A stretch of DNA of 64,000 nt from the NCBI RefSeq assembly GCF_030159095.1, contig NZ_BRXS01000002.1, positions 186,001 through 250,000 on the forward strand, written 5' to 3'. Shown piece by piece: positions 47,478 to 56,316 of this stretch. Each line of letters opens with the position of its first letter. Positions within the stretch are counted from its first letter, which is position 1. The position numbers were made by a program, and so were the translations under genes. The notes beneath the pieces are model-generated. The model was given only the letters and a program-made list of their open reading frames with translations. It did no database searches and was not told the DNA's origin. Source of the DNA: Roseisolibacter agri (lineage in GTDB: Bacteria > Gemmatimonadota > Gemmatimonadetes > Gemmatimonadales > Gemmatimonadaceae).

Positions 47478-47583
47478 TCGGACGATGCGCGAGCCGGCGT
47501 TGCCACGAGCACGCCCGCACGCGCATGATGTCGTGGCGCCGGCCGACGTCGGCCACGGCCGCCTCACGTCCCGCACACGCCCC

Positions 47584-48078
47584 ATGTCCGCGACCCGCTC
47601 CGCACGTCCCGACGCCTCCCCACTCGCCCTCATCACCGCGATCGCAGGATCGTTCGTGCTCGCCGCCTGCGCGACGGCGCGCCCGGACGGCGCCGCATCG
47701 ACGCCGTCGGCGTCCGCGGCGATCGCGAGCGCCGCGGGCTGCGGCACGACGCGGCTCGACTCGCTGGAGGTGATCGACGCGTTCCGGCGCATCGCCGCCT
47801 CGACGGAGCCGGGGCCGGCGAAGATGCGCGCGGGCGTCGGGATCACGGCGCCGGTGCTGGCCGCCGGCGACAGCGTGCGCTTCAGCGACGATCCCGAGGT
47901 CTGCCGGCGCGCCGCCGCGGCGTACGCGCGGTCGTTCGGGGCCGCGCCGGCCGGCCGCGGCGTGCTCGTGACGCGCTTCGGCCCGTACTGGCTCGTCGCG
48001 CGGCCCGACGGTCGTCCACGTCCGTACGGGATGCTCCTGGACGACGCGTTCCAGCAGCGCGGGTTGTGGGGGCTCTGA
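47584..48078 (+). CDS. Lipoprotein of unknown function
   Basis: 164 residues. Lipobox AIAGSFVLAAC, then CGTTRLDSLEVIDAFRRIAA, SDDPEVCRRAAAAYARSFGA and LVTRFGPYWLVARPDGRPRP. No family recognised. Confidence 0.65.
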   Translation: MSATRSARPDASPLALITAIAGSFVLAACATARPDGAASTPSASAAIASAAGCGTTRLDSLEVIDAFRRIAASTEPGPAKMRAGVGITAPVLAAGDSVRFSDDPEVCRRAAAAYARSFGAAPAGRGVLVTRFGPYWLVARPDGRPRPYGMLLDDAFQQRGLWGL

Positions 48079-48094
48079 CGCACGGGGGACGCGC

Positions 48095-48424
48095 ATGCGA
48101 ACGGTCCCGGTGCTCGGCGCGCTGCTCGGCGCGCAGCTCGGCCTCGCCGCGGCGTGCGTGGTTCCCACGGACGGCTGCGGCTGCCCGCCGGCGCTGCCGC
48201 CGTTCCGGCTGCGCGTCGCGGCCACCGTCGCGACCGCGGACGCGACGCCGGTGTCGGGCGTGATCGTGCAGGCGCGCGCGTTCCCGACGACCTGCCTGCC
48301 CACGGACTCCGGCGCCGTCGACGTGACCGGCAGCTTCGGCCCGACGGACGCGCAGGGACGCTTCGCGTTCGAGGTGGTGACGGCGACGCTCGACTCGCTG
48401 CGCGTGGACCTCGTCGCGCGCTGA
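48095..48424 (+). CDS. Small lipoprotein-like protein
   Basis: 109 residues. Signal region VLGALLGAQLGLAAAC followed by a Cys-rich VVPTDGCGCPP and an Ig-like or SpaA-like strand set (VSGVIVQARAFPTTCLPTDS, GRFAFEVVTATLDSLRVDLV). Confidence 0.65.
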   Translation: MRTVPVLGALLGAQLGLAAACVVPTDGCGCPPALPPFRLRVAATVATADATPVSGVIVQARAFPTTCLPTDSGAVDVTGSFGPTDAQGRFAFEVVTATLDSLRVDLVAR

Positions 48425-48426
48425 CC

Positions 48427-48960
48427 ATGGAGCTCGTCTGCCCGACGTGCCGCCTGCGCCCGCCGCGGCCCGGCGACGCCGCGGCGCTCGCACGCCACGC
48501 GAACGACCGCGAGATCTGGCTCAACCTGCGCGACCGCTTCCCGCATCCATACGCGCTCTCCGATGCGGAGGCGTACATCGCGCGCGTGCGCGAAGCGGCG
48601 GAGGATCCGCCGACCGCGTTCGCGATCGAGGTCGACGGCGAGGTCGCCGGCGGCATCACGCTCATGCCCGGCCACGACATCGAGCGCGTCAGCGCCGAGT
48701 TGGGCTACTGGCTGGGGCGCGCGCACTGGGGGCGCGGCATCGTCACGGACGCGGTGCGCGCGGTGACCGGCCACGCGTTCGCGACGCTCGGCCTGCGGCG
48801 CGTGTTCGCCGTGCCGTTCGCGCACAACGCGGCGTCGCGGCGGGTGCTGGAGAAGGCGGGCTACGTGCGCGAGGGGACGATGCGGCGGAGCGCGATCAAG
48901 GACGGCGTGCTGCTGGACCAGCACCTCTACGCCGCCTACGACGATCGGTGGCCGGCGTGA
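48427..48960 (+). CDS. RimJ/RimL-type GNAT acetyltransferase
   Basis: 177 residues. LRPPRPGDAAALARHANDRE, IWLNLRDRFPHPYALSDAEA, LGYWLGRAHWGRGIVTDAVR and FAHNAASRRVLEKAGYVREG are the ribosomal-protein acetyltransferase-like pattern. Confidence 0.93.
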   Translation: MELVCPTCRLRPPRPGDAAALARHANDREIWLNLRDRFPHPYALSDAEAYIARVREAAEDPPTAFAIEVDGEVAGGITLMPGHDIERVSAELGYWLGRAHWGRGIVTDAVRAVTGHAFATLGLRRVFAVPFAHNAASRRVLEKAGYVREGTMRRSAIKDGVLLDQHLYAAYDDRWPA

Positions 48961-49071
48961 GGTCGCGCCGGGCTGCCGGCTGCGCACGGCGGCCCGCGCC
49001 CACATCTTGAGGGCGGAGTCCCACGCGGCCGGCCGGAGGTCGGGCGGCCTCCACACTCCGCCTCGAACCCG

Positions 49072-49410
49072 ATGGGCGCCGGCGTCGAGTCCACGAGCTC
49101 CTACACGTGCCCCGGCTGTGGCTACCACGTGGACCGCATGGTGAGCGGCTACGCGGCCGGGCCGGAGACGCAGGTCGTCGGGGTCAGCTGCGACGACTGC
49201 CGCGCGCTGCGCATCGCGCGCATCCCGGGCCGGCCCACCGAGGCGAGCGCGCACGCGGCCGCCGCCGCGGTGGCCGCGGGCCACATCCCCGCGGGCGTGC
49301 GCTGCCCGCACTCGGCGCGGCACCACCTCACGCTGTGGACCGCACCCGGGCCGTGTCCGCGGTGCGGGACGACGCTGCGCCAGGAGAAGGAGCGGCAGCG
49401 CCGCGACTGA
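49072..49410 (+). CDS. Zinc-ribbon protein
   Basis: 112 residues. Three Cys pairs (YTCPGCGYHV, VSCDDCRALR, CPRCGTTLRQ) and a His-containing loop (CPHSARHHLTLW) point to two small zinc-binding units. No family recognised. Confidence 0.7.
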   Translation: MGAGVESTSSYTCPGCGYHVDRMVSGYAAGPETQVVGVSCDDCRALRIARIPGRPTEASAHAAAAAVAAGHIPAGVRCPHSARHHLTLWTAPGPCPRCGTTLRQEKERQRRD

Positions 49411-49440
49411 TCACGCGCGCTGCCTGCCCGATCACCGTCG

Positions 49441-49626
49441 CTACGACTTGCGGTCGCCGCGGTCGCCCTGCCCCTTCCTGGACGCCGTCTTCGCGTGCTG
49501 CTTCTGGTCCTGGGCGGCCGAGCGGCCGACGTCGTCCTGCGAATCCGTGAACCGTCCCTGCTCGTCGCGCCGCACGTAGCGCTGGTCCCCCTCGTGCGGC
49601 TCGATCCTCTCGCGGTCGCGGGCCAT
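49441..49626 (-). CDS. Small conserved hydrophilic protein
   Basis: 61 residues: GDQRYVRRDEQGRFTDSQDD, VGRSAAQDQKQHAKTASRKG, QGDRGDRKS. This highly charged pattern (RYVRRDxxGRFTxSxDDVGRS) recurs in many bacteria as a small protein of unknown function. One of two minus-strand genes to the right of the array. Confidence 0.75.
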   Translation of the reverse strand: MARDRERIEPHEGDQRYVRRDEQGRFTDSQDDVGRSAAQDQKQHAKTASRKGQGDRGDRKS

Positions 49627-49710
49627 CCGAACCTCCTGTCAGTGAGACGTGCACCGCAGCGGAGCAGGAGGTGTGCCCCTGCCGATGTCACACTTCGACG
49701 TGCCGGCCTG

Positions 49711-50682
49711 ATGCAGCCGCGTGCGCGCGCTCGTGCGCTCGGCCGCGCGGGCGCGGCGGTCCTGCTCGTCAGCGCGGCGCTCGCGTGCCGCTCGACGCCC
49801 GCAGGGCCCGTCGCGCCGCTGCCCGAGGGCATCGCCGCCGACGTCGCGTTCCTCGCCAGCCCGACGCTCGCCGGCCGCGCGACGGGCACGCCCGGCAGCG
49901 AGCGGGCCGCGGCGTACATCGCGCGCCACCACGAGCGCCTCGGCCTCGCCGGCGCGTTCCCGTCGAAGTGCGTCGCGGAGGCGTCGTGCGCGCCGTCCCT
50001 CTACCAGCGCTTCCATGTCCAGGGGAAGATCGGACGGAACGTCGGCGTCGTGGTGCCCGGCGCCGATTCCGCGCTGCGCGGCGAGTACGTGGTGGTCGGC
50101 GCGCACTACGATCACATCGGGCGCGCCGAGTGGGCGTCGGACGACCCCGAGCTCGGCTCGGCCGTGCGGCCGGGCGCGGACGACAACGCCTCGGGCACCG
50201 CCGCGGTCCTCGAGCTCGCGCGCCGCCTCGCGGCGCGTCCACCGCGGCGCTCGGTGCTGCTCCTGCACTTCGACGCCGAGGAGCTGGGGCTGGTCGGATC
50301 GCGGGTGTTCGTGGACAATGCGCCGGTCGCGCGGGAGCGCATGGTCCTGATGGTCAACCTCGACATGGTCGGGCGGCTGCGCGACGCGCGGCTCACGGTG
50401 CAGGCACCCGTCGCGCCCGCGCACGTGCGCGCCGCGATCGACCAGGCGGCGGCCGGGGCGGGCCTGCGCGTGGAGTACTCGACGACGCTCGACGGACGCT
50501 CGGACCACGCGAGCTTCGTGCACGCGCACGTGCCGAGCGTCGCGCTCTTCACCGGCTTCCACGGCGACTACCACCGGGCGACCGACATCGCGGCGCGGCT
50601 CGACCTGCGCGGGCTGGCGCGCGTCGTCGACGTCGCGGAGGCGATCGTGCGGACCGCGGGCGACCGCGCGGCGGACCGCTGA
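49711..50682 (+). CDS. M28-family zinc aminopeptidase lipoprotein
   Basis: 323 residues from ATG 49711. Lipobox VLLVSAALAC. Two-zinc site residues are all visible: VVVGAHYDHIG (His, Asp), GADDNASGTAAVLE (bridging Asp), HFDAEELGLVGS (Glu-Glu), VNLDMVGR (Asp) and FHGDYHRATD (His). Works on peptides at the cell surface or periplasm. Confidence 0.94.
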   Translation: MQPRARARALGRAGAAVLLVSAALACRSTPAGPVAPLPEGIAADVAFLASPTLAGRATGTPGSERAAAYIARHHERLGLAGAFPSKCVAEASCAPSLYQRFHVQGKIGRNVGVVVPGADSALRGEYVVVGAHYDHIGRAEWASDDPELGSAVRPGADDNASGTAAVLELARRLAARPPRRSVLLLHFDAEELGLVGSRVFVDNAPVARERMVLMVNLDMVGRLRDARLTVQAPVAPAHVRAAIDQAAAGAGLRVEYSTTLDGRSDHASFVHAHVPSVALFTGFHGDYHRATDIAARLDLRGLARVVDVAEAIVRTAGDRAADR

Positions 50683-50727
50683 CCCGCACCGACCGGCGGC
50701 GATTCCCGCGCGCGCGGGCATGGCGCT

Positions 50728-51003
50728 ATGGTACGGCCTGAAGGAAGTCCGACCCTCCGACCGATCGCACCTCGCGTGACCCCGACGCCTCCACCCCCGC
50801 CCGAGCGCCCGCCCGAATCCGGCGAGACGCGCGACGCGCTGCTGACGTTCGCGCCCGCCATCCTCGTCGCGTTCGTGCTCAACTGGACGCTCACCGCGCA
50901 GCGCGGCTGGCCGTCGCGGCGCGCGCTCGTCGTGAGCGTCGTCGTGGGCATCGTCGTCGCGCTCCTGCTGCAGCGCGCGGTCGCGCGCCGGCCGCGCGCG
51001 TGA
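50728..51003 (+). CDS. Small two-helix membrane protein
   Basis: 91 residues from ATG 50728 (a GTG at 50776 is possible). A Pro-rich N-terminus is followed by LLTFAPAILVAFVLNWTLTA and ALVVSVVVGIVVALLLQRAV. The upstream TATGGT (about 50726) could be a -10 box if the later start is used. Confidence 0.55.
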   Translation: MVRPEGSPTLRPIAPRVTPTPPPPPERPPESGETRDALLTFAPAILVAFVLNWTLTAQRGWPSRRALVVSVVVGIVVALLLQRAVARRPRA

Positions 51004-51024
51004 ACGCGCGCGTGAGCGCCTGAC

Positions 51025-51615
51025 GTGTCCGGCCCCGCCGCGCCGATGCTCGTCTTCCTCGTCGGGCCGCCCGCGGTCGGCAAGATGACCGTGGGCCACG
51101 CGCTCGCCGCGCGCACGGGGCTGCGCCTCTTCCACAACCACCACACGATCGACCTCGCGCTCCGCTTCTTCGCGTACGGCACGCCGCCGTTCCAGCGCCT
51201 GGTGAGCGAGTTCCGCCGCCGCGTGTTCGAGGAGGTGGCGGCGAGCGACCTGCCCGGGCTGATCTTCACGTACGTGTGGGCGTTCGACGATCCGCGCGAC
51301 GCGGCCGCGGTGGCGGCGTGGGCGGCGATCTTCGAGGCGCGCGGCGGCCGCGTGGCGTACGTGGAGCTGCAGGCGACCCAGGCGGAGCGGCTGCGCCGCA
51401 ACACGACCGAGCTCCGGCTGGCGGAGAAGCCGTTCAAGCGCGACCTCGACGCGTCGCGGCGCCGCCTGCTGGAGGACGACGCGCGCTTCCAGCTCGACTC
51501 GCGCGGCGCGTTCGACGGTCGGCCGGACTGGCTGCGCCTCGAGACCACGGCGCTCTCCGCCGACGAGGCAGCGGAGCGGATCGTCGCGCACTTCGGACTG
51601 ACGCCGCTGGCGTGA
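51025..51615 (+). CDS. P-loop kinase-like protein
   Basis: 196 residues. Walker A GPPAVGKMT, then RLFHNHHTIDLALRFFAYGT, LIFTYVWAFDDPRDAAAVAA and VAYVELQATQAERLRRNTTE, RLAEKPFKRDLDASRRRLLE. This matches the shikimate-kinase-like AAA group with a His-rich HNHHT motif. Substrate unknown. Confidence 0.83.
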   Translation: MSGPAAPMLVFLVGPPAVGKMTVGHALAARTGLRLFHNHHTIDLALRFFAYGTPPFQRLVSEFRRRVFEEVAASDLPGLIFTYVWAFDDPRDAAAVAAWAAIFEARGGRVAYVELQATQAERLRRNTTELRLAEKPFKRDLDASRRRLLEDDARFQLDSRGAFDGRPDWLRLETTALSADEAAERIVAHFGLTPLA

Positions 51616-51677
51616 CGCGCGTGGCCCGCGCATCGTGCAGAGCCACGCACGAACCCACCGTCTTTCAGGAGCCCCGC

Positions 51678-52019
51678 ATGGCCGGAGGAGGCGCCGTCGT
51701 CGCCATCATCGCTGCCGCGCACGCGCAGCGCGTCCAGGCCGTGACGGACGCGTTCCGGCTCGCCGGCGCGACCGCGCCCGAGCGCGCGCGCCCGCTCGCC
51801 GCGCTCGGCGTCGGCCACGAGTCGGTGGTCGACGAGCTGGCGCGCGCCGGCGTGCTGCTGCGCGGGCCGGGCGGTGACACGTGGTACCTGAGCGAGGCGG
51901 CCGTCGTCGCGCGGCGCGACGCGCGCCGCAACGTCCCGCGCGTGGTGCTCGCCATCATCGCGATCCTCGTCGGCGTGGCGGTGTTCCTGGTGGGGACGCT
52001 GATGCGGCGCGCGCAGTGA
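51678..52019 (+). CDS. Small membrane-anchored hypothetical protein
   Basis: 113 residues. An N-terminal helical part (HAQRVQAVTDAFRLAGATAP), a winged-helix-like stretch (VDELARAGVLLRGPGGDTWY, LSEAA) and one C-terminal membrane helix (VVLAIIAILVGVAVFLVGTL). Confidence 0.62.
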   Translation: MAGGGAVVAIIAAAHAQRVQAVTDAFRLAGATAPERARPLAALGVGHESVVDELARAGVLLRGPGGDTWYLSEAAVVARRDARRNVPRVVLAIIAILVGVAVFLVGTLMRRAQ

Positions 52020-52026
52020 GGCCGTC

Positions 52027-52332
52027 GTGAGCGCGCCCTGCCCGGAGTACGGCTTCACCTTCGCGTGCCGGCTCGCGCCGGGGCTCGACGCCGATGCAGT
52101 GCGCGCGCTGCGCGACGCGTTCGTCGGCGTGCTGGAATCGCGCGGGCTCGCGGCCGCGGGCGGTGGCGATGCGACGTGGCACCACGTCATCTCGCGCGAC
52201 GGCGGGCAGGCGATCGACGCCGACCGCGAGGCGCTGGAGGCGTGGGCGGACGCGCGCGCCGAGATCGTCGAGGCGACGGTCGGCCCGCTGCAGGACCTCA
52301 CCGACGTGGAGAGTCGGAATGCCATCGGTTGA
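52027..52332 (+). CDS. YggL-like (DUF469-related) protein
   Basis: 101 residues from a GTG. YGFTFACRLAPGLDADAVRA, FVGVLESRGLAAAGGGDATW, HHVISRDGGQAI, and LEAWADAR...VGPLQDLTDV follow the order of YggL (GGG-x-x-x-W, R-x-x-LxxW, PLxD), without the basic RLRKKH start. Overlaps the esterase start by 14 bp. Confidence 0.6.
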   Translation: MSAPCPEYGFTFACRLAPGLDADAVRALRDAFVGVLESRGLAAAGGGDATWHHVISRDGGQAIDADREALEAWADARAEIVEATVGPLQDLTDVESRNAIG

Positions 52333-53203
52333 CCTGACGCGCACTGCCGCGCTGCTCGCGTCCCTGCTGCTCGCCGCGTCGCCGGGGCGCGCCCAGACGT
52401 CGGCGCCGGTGCCCGTGCGCAAGTCCGTGCCCGACACGATCGCGGGCGTCGCGCCGCTGGCGATCGGGGAGACGTTCACGATCGCGTCCACCGTGCTGGG
52501 CGAGACGCGGCGCATCAACGTGTACGTGCCGCCGGGCTACGACCGCGGCCCCGACGTGCGGCTGCCCGTGCTCTACATGCCGGACGGCGGGATGGCCGAG
52601 GACTTCCTGCACGTCGCGGGGCTGGTGCAGGTGCTGACCGGCAACGGCGGGATGCGGCCCTTCATACTGGTCGGCATCGAGAACACCGAGCGGCGGCGTG
52701 ACATGACCGGTCCCACCGACGTCGCCAGTGACCGGAAGATCGCGCCGCGCGTGGGTGGGTCGGCGGCGTTCCGCACGTTCATCCGCGCGGAGCTGATGCC
52801 GCGCGTGCGCGCGCGCTACCGCACGACCGGCGAGACCGCGATCGTGGGCGAGTCGCTCGCCGGCCTGTTCGTCGTCGAGACCTTCCTCCGCGAGCCCGAC
52901 CTGTTCGACACGTACGTCGCGCTCGACCCGAGCCTGTGGTGGAACGGCGCGCAGCTGCTCGCGCAGGCCGGCCCGACGCTGCGCAGCCGCGACGTCGGGC
53001 CGAAGACGCTGTTCCTCGCCAACAGCGACGAGCCGCAGATCGCGACGCACACGCGGCAGCTGGCGGACGTGCTCCGCGACGGGGCGTTCCGCGACCTGCG
53101 CTGGCACTACCTTCCGATGCCTGAGGAGACGCACGCGACCATCTACCATCCGGCCGCGCTGCGCGCGTTCCGCACGCTGTTCCCGCCCGCGGCGCCGAAG
53201 TAG
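52319..53203 (+). CDS. Exported esterase of the Fes/esterase D family
   Basis: 294 residues from ATG 52319. Signal peptide (LLASLLLAASPGRAQ), then RRINVYVPPGYDRGPDVRLP, VLYMPDGGMAEDF, nucleophile elbow VGESLAGLFVVETF (Ser), a downstream acidic loop LANSDEPQIATH and catalytic His in EETHATIYHPA. Similar enzymes hydrolyse siderophores or other esters in the periplasm. Confidence 0.9.
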   Translation: MPSVDLTRTAALLASLLLAASPGRAQTSAPVPVRKSVPDTIAGVAPLAIGETFTIASTVLGETRRINVYVPPGYDRGPDVRLPVLYMPDGGMAEDFLHVAGLVQVLTGNGGMRPFILVGIENTERRRDMTGPTDVASDRKIAPRVGGSAAFRTFIRAELMPRVRARYRTTGETAIVGESLAGLFVVETFLREPDLFDTYVALDPSLWWNGAQLLAQAGPTLRSRDVGPKTLFLANSDEPQIATHTRQLADVLRDGAFRDLRWHYLPMPEETHATIYHPAALRAFRTLFPPAAPK

Positions 53204-53228
53204 CCGCGCGATCGTCCGCCCTGCCGTC

Positions 53229-53615
53229 ATGCCCGCTCCTCGTCCCGCGCTCGCTTCGCTGCTCACCGCGCTGCTCACCGCGCTGCTCGTCGGCCATGCC
53301 GCCGCGTGCGGCGACCCGTGCACCAACACCGAGCGCGCGCGCGTGCGCTCGCCCGACGGCCGCCGGGAGGCCGTCGTGTTCGGCCGCGCGTGCGGCGCGA
53401 AGACCGGCGTGAGCGCGCAGGTGGCGCTGGTCGCGCCCGGCGAGCGGGCGGTGGGCGTCGGCAACGTCTTCGCGGCCGAGCGGGACGTGCCGGTCGCGGT
53501 GCGGTGGGAGGGGGCGACGACGCTGGTCGTGCGCTACCGCGGCGCGGGCGAGGTCGGCACGCGCCCGCAGATCGACGACGTGCGGCTGCGCTACGATTCG
53601 CTGGACGTGCCCTGA
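53229..53615 (+). CDS. Exported hypothetical protein
   Basis: 128 residues. Signal region LTALLTALLVGHAAAC with a Cys at the cleavage point (possible lipobox). GDPCTNTERARVRSPDGRRE, AVVFGRACGAKTGVSAQVAL. The repeated LLTALLTALL comes from a short tandem DNA repeat (GCTGCTCACCGC, twice). No family recognised. Confidence 0.65.
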   Translation: MPAPRPALASLLTALLTALLVGHAAACGDPCTNTERARVRSPDGRREAVVFGRACGAKTGVSAQVALVAPGERAVGVGNVFAAERDVPVAVRWEGATTLVVRYRGAGEVGTRPQIDDVRLRYDSLDVP

Positions 53616-53629
53616 CCCCTCGCCGCCTC

Positions 53630-54031
53630 GTGATCTCGACCGTCGTCTCCCGCCTCAGCGCCGCGCTGCTTCTCCTTGCCGGCGTCGCGCTCCTCTTCGC
53701 CGCCGACGCGGTGCTGCCGATGCTGTCGCCCGGTCTCCCCGCCTCCGCGGCATGGCTCGGCCAGCTGCTCGGCGCCGCGTGGCTCGGCGTCGCGGCGCTC
53801 AACTGGCTGCAGCGCAACCAGCTGCTCGGCGGCATCTATGGCCGGCCGGTCGTGTTCGCGAACCTCGTGCTCTACTTCGTGGGCGCGCTGTCGCTGCTCG
53901 GCGCGCTGCGCGACCCGGCGGCGCCGCGCGGGCTGTGGTGGATCGCGGGGCCCGCGACGCTGCTCGCGGCGGTCTACGGCGCGCTGCTGCTGCGCGGCCC
54001 GTTCGATCCGCTCCAGCCCGCGGCGCGCTGA
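53630..54031 (+). CDS. Four-helix membrane protein
   Basis: 133 residues from a GTG. Helices at about 8-25, 40-55, 70-90 and 105-123 (AALLLLAGVALLFAADAVLP, GAAWLGVAALNWLQRNQLLG, FANLVLYFVGALSLLGALRD, GPATLLAAVYGALLLRG). Resembles small DUF-type membrane proteins common in Bacteroidota/Gemmatimonadota. Confidence 0.68.
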   Translation: MISTVVSRLSAALLLLAGVALLFAADAVLPMLSPGLPASAAWLGQLLGAAWLGVAALNWLQRNQLLGGIYGRPVVFANLVLYFVGALSLLGALRDPAAPRGLWWIAGPATLLAAVYGALLLRGPFDPLQPAAR

Positions 54032-54046
54032 CGGCGCGCTGACGCG

Positions 54047-54436
54047 ATGCCGCACCGCTACGTCGCCAGCGGCCCGACGCTGCCCGCCGCGCCGTCGCCC
54101 ATCAGCCAGGCGGTGGTCGCGGGCACGCACTGCTACGTCAGCGGCCAGCTCGCCGTCGACGCGGACGGCGTGTTCCGCCCCGGCACCGCGCGCGAGGAGG
54201 CCGAGCGGGCGTTCTGCAACGTGTTCGCGGCGGTGGAGGCGGCGGGGTTCGGGCGCCACGAGATCGTCTACGTCGACGTCGCGTTCGTCGACCTCGGGGA
54301 CGTGCCCGCGGTGAACGCGCTGTGGGCGGAGCTGTTCGCCGAGGACCGCCGGCCCGCGCGCACGATCTACCAGGCCGCGGCGCTGCCGTACGGCGGGCGC
54401 GTGAAGGTGCAGGCGATCGCGGTGAGAGAGGCCTGA
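54047..54436 (+). CDS. RidA-family protein
   Basis: 129 residues. SPISQAVVAGTHCYVSGQLA, EEAERAFCNVFAAVEAAGFG, VYVDVAFVDLGDVPAVNALW and PARTIYQAAALPYGGRVKVQ, AIAV. RidA deaminates reactive enamines/imines; the usual catalytic Arg (R in RTxxQ region, here RTIYQ) and terminal Glu region are present in modified form. Its stop and the next ATG overlap (TGATG). Confidence 0.92.
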   Translation: MPHRYVASGPTLPAAPSPISQAVVAGTHCYVSGQLAVDADGVFRPGTAREEAERAFCNVFAAVEAAGFGRHEIVYVDVAFVDLGDVPAVNALWAELFAEDRRPARTIYQAAALPYGGRVKVQAIAVREA

Positions 54437-54744
54437 TGGAGATCCTGGTCGCCACGTCGAACGACTTCGCCATGCTGCGCGACGGCCGCCCGGTCGCGAG
54501 CGGCGTGTGGGACGACGTCGTGCAGGCGCACGCCGACACGCGGGCCGGCACGGTGTGCCTGACGCTGCGGCTGCGCGACGGCGCGGCGTTCGTCGCCCGC
54601 GACGACATGCCCGGCTGGGACGACCTGCTGGACGCGGCCGAGTCGGCGCTCGACCTGCCGCGGCGCCATCGGTGGTGGGCCGACGCGCTGGCGGCGGACG
54701 CCGCGCACCCGCTCGCGCTGTTCGCGCGCGGCGGCGCGCGCTAA
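54436..54744 (+). CDS. Small soluble hypothetical protein
   Basis: 102 residues: MEILVATSNDFAMLRDGRPV, ASGVWDDVVQAHADTRAGTV, CLTLRLRDGAAFVARDDMPG. No family recognised; co-translated with the RidA gene. Confidence 0.62.
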   Translation: MEILVATSNDFAMLRDGRPVASGVWDDVVQAHADTRAGTVCLTLRLRDGAAFVARDDMPGWDDLLDAAESALDLPRRHRWWADALAADAAHPLALFARGGAR

Positions 54745-54780
54745 CGTGTAGAGGTCATCGTCGCACACCGGAGGCGTGCC

Positions 54781-55056
54781 ATGAGCTCGCGACCGCATCA
54801 CGTGCGTCACCTCTCGCTGGGGCTGCGCATGGCCCTGCTGCCCGCGCTGCTCGCCGTCGTCGCGCGCCTGCTGGTCGTGGGCGTCGGCGTGCACGGGCAG
54901 GGGCTCGCCTCCGCGCTGGCCCTCGGGCTCGCGGTGCTGCTCGGCATCGCGCTGCCGGTGGACTGGCTCAGGCGGCGGCGCGCGCCGGCGACGCACGCGC
55001 GGCCCGGTGCGGCGCGCGGCGGGCGCGCGCGGTCCGCCCGTCATCGATCGCGCTGA
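54781..55056 (+). CDS. Two-helix membrane protein
   Basis: 91 residues. Helices ALLPALLAVVARLLVVGVGV and LALGLAVLLGIALPVDWL, followed by a basic, Arg-rich tail. No family recognised. Confidence 0.58.
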   Translation: MSSRPHHVRHLSLGLRMALLPALLAVVARLLVVGVGVHGQGLASALALGLAVLLGIALPVDWLRRRRAPATHARPGAARGGRARSARHRSR

Positions 55057-55099
55057 CGCCACCGCACCGGGCGCCGGCACACGTCCTCTCCATCGCCCG

Positions 55100-55447
55100 A
55101 TGCCGGACCACGCGCCCGACCCGACCTCCCACGACGACCTCGCGGCGCTCCACGCGCTGCTGGCCGTGCACGGCGACGCGGAGTTCCCCGAGGCGCTCGC
55201 GGGTGGCGCGCCGGTCGCGGACGTGTCGCCCATCATGCTGGAGGCGGACGTGACGGCGCTCGCGACGGCGTTCGCGCGGTCGGGCGGCACGCTGCGCCGC
55301 GACCAGTGGTGGACGCTGCGCGAGTGCGCGGCCGATGCACGCACGCTCGTCCCGAAGCTCACCGGCGAGTCCTGGGTGTACTTCGCGCGCGTCTACGCGA
55401 TCGCGCAGGCGGTGCTCCGCCACGCGCCGGCATCGTCGACGCCGTGA
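55100..55447 (+). CDS. Soluble hypothetical protein
   Basis: 115 residues. HDDLAALHALLAVHGDAEFP, DVTALATAFARSGGTLRRDQ, WWTLRECAADARTLVPKLTG, ESWVYFARVYAIAQAVLRHA. Helical; no family recognised. Ends with a GTGA overlap onto the next gene. Confidence 0.6.
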   Translation: MPDHAPDPTSHDDLAALHALLAVHGDAEFPEALAGGAPVADVSPIMLEADVTALATAFARSGGTLRRDQWWTLRECAADARTLVPKLTGESWVYFARVYAIAQAVLRHAPASSTP

Positions 55448-55848
55448 CGCGCCGCGCGCTGCGGATCGCGGTGCTCGCGGGGCTGCTCGCGCCTGTGCTC
55501 GTCGGCGGGTGCCGGACGTGGAAGTCGCGCGCCGGCGCGCCGCGCGACGCGGTGGCCAGCGCCTACGGCCGTACGCTGCGCGTGACCTTCGTGCGCCGCG
55601 ACGACCCGGGCGCGCTCGACACCCTCGTGCTGCGCGACGCGCGGGTGGACGGCGACAGCATCGTCGGATCGTCCGGCTGGACCGGGGACGCCGCACAGCG
55701 GCGCCGCGCGATCGCGCTCGCGGACGTGCGGGAGGTGGCGTCGCCGCGGGTGCATCCGATGCGCACGGCGGCGCTCGTCGTCGGGCCGCTGGCGCTCGTC
55801 GCGAGCGCCGTCGCGGCCTTCGTGGTGTGGACGCCGATCTCGTACTGA
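55444..55848 (+). CDS. Lipoprotein with C-terminal membrane helix
   Basis: 134 residues from a GTG. Lipobox VLAGLLAPVLVGGC, a small beta domain (GRTLRVTFVRRDDPGALDTL, DSIVGSSGW, ALADVREVASPRVHPM) and a C-terminal hydrophobic helix (ALVVGPLALVASAVAAFVV). Confidence 0.65.
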   Translation: MTRRALRIAVLAGLLAPVLVGGCRTWKSRAGAPRDAVASAYGRTLRVTFVRRDDPGALDTLVLRDARVDGDSIVGSSGWTGDAAQRRRAIALADVREVASPRVHPMRTAALVVGPLALVASAVAAFVVWTPISY

Positions 55849-56267
55849 TGGCGACGCGCACCGCGCGACTGGGCCACGCGGCCGCCGCGGTCGCCACGAT
55901 CGTGCTCGGCCTCGCGCTGCGCGCCAACCGCCGCGCGCTTCCCGCGGCGCTCGCCGACGTGCTGGGCGACGCGCTGTGGGCCGCGATGATGTTCTGGTGG
56001 ATCGGCGCGCTCGCGCCGCGCGCGTCGCTGCGGGCGCGCGCCGGCGCGGCGCTGGCCGTCGCGTGGGCGGTGGAGCTGAGCCAGCGCTGGCGCGCGCCGT
56101 GGCTGGTCGCGCTGCGCGCCACGCGGCTCGGGCACCTCGTGCTCGGCGCCGACTTCGACGCGCGCGACCTGGCGGCCTACGCGGTCGGGGTGGCAGGCGC
56201 CGCCGCGTGTGCCGCGGCATTCGCCGCCGTGCTCGCGTGGCGCCCGTCGCGCGCCCGGCCAGGGTGA
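55848..56267 (+). CDS. DUF2809 membrane protein
   Basis: 139 residues. LPAALADVLGDALWAAMMFW, AWAVELSQRWRAPWLVALRA, TRLGHLVLGADFDARDLAAY are the DUF2809 hallmarks. Four membrane helices. Overlaps its neighbour by TGATG-type coupling. Confidence 0.9.
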   Translation: MATRTARLGHAAAAVATIVLGLALRANRRALPAALADVLGDALWAAMMFWWIGALAPRASLRARAGAALAVAWAVELSQRWRAPWLVALRATRLGHLVLGADFDARDLAAYAVGVAGAAACAAAFAAVLAWRPSRARPG

Positions 56268-56316
56268 GCGGCCGCGCGCGCGCGCGACGGCGCGCCACGT
56301 GCGCAGCCTGGTGCAC

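Noticed and set aside
47490-47520. GCCGGCGTTGCC resembling an L'' box
   Set aside because: Lacks the CAGCTG core that all real and fossil sites here contain.
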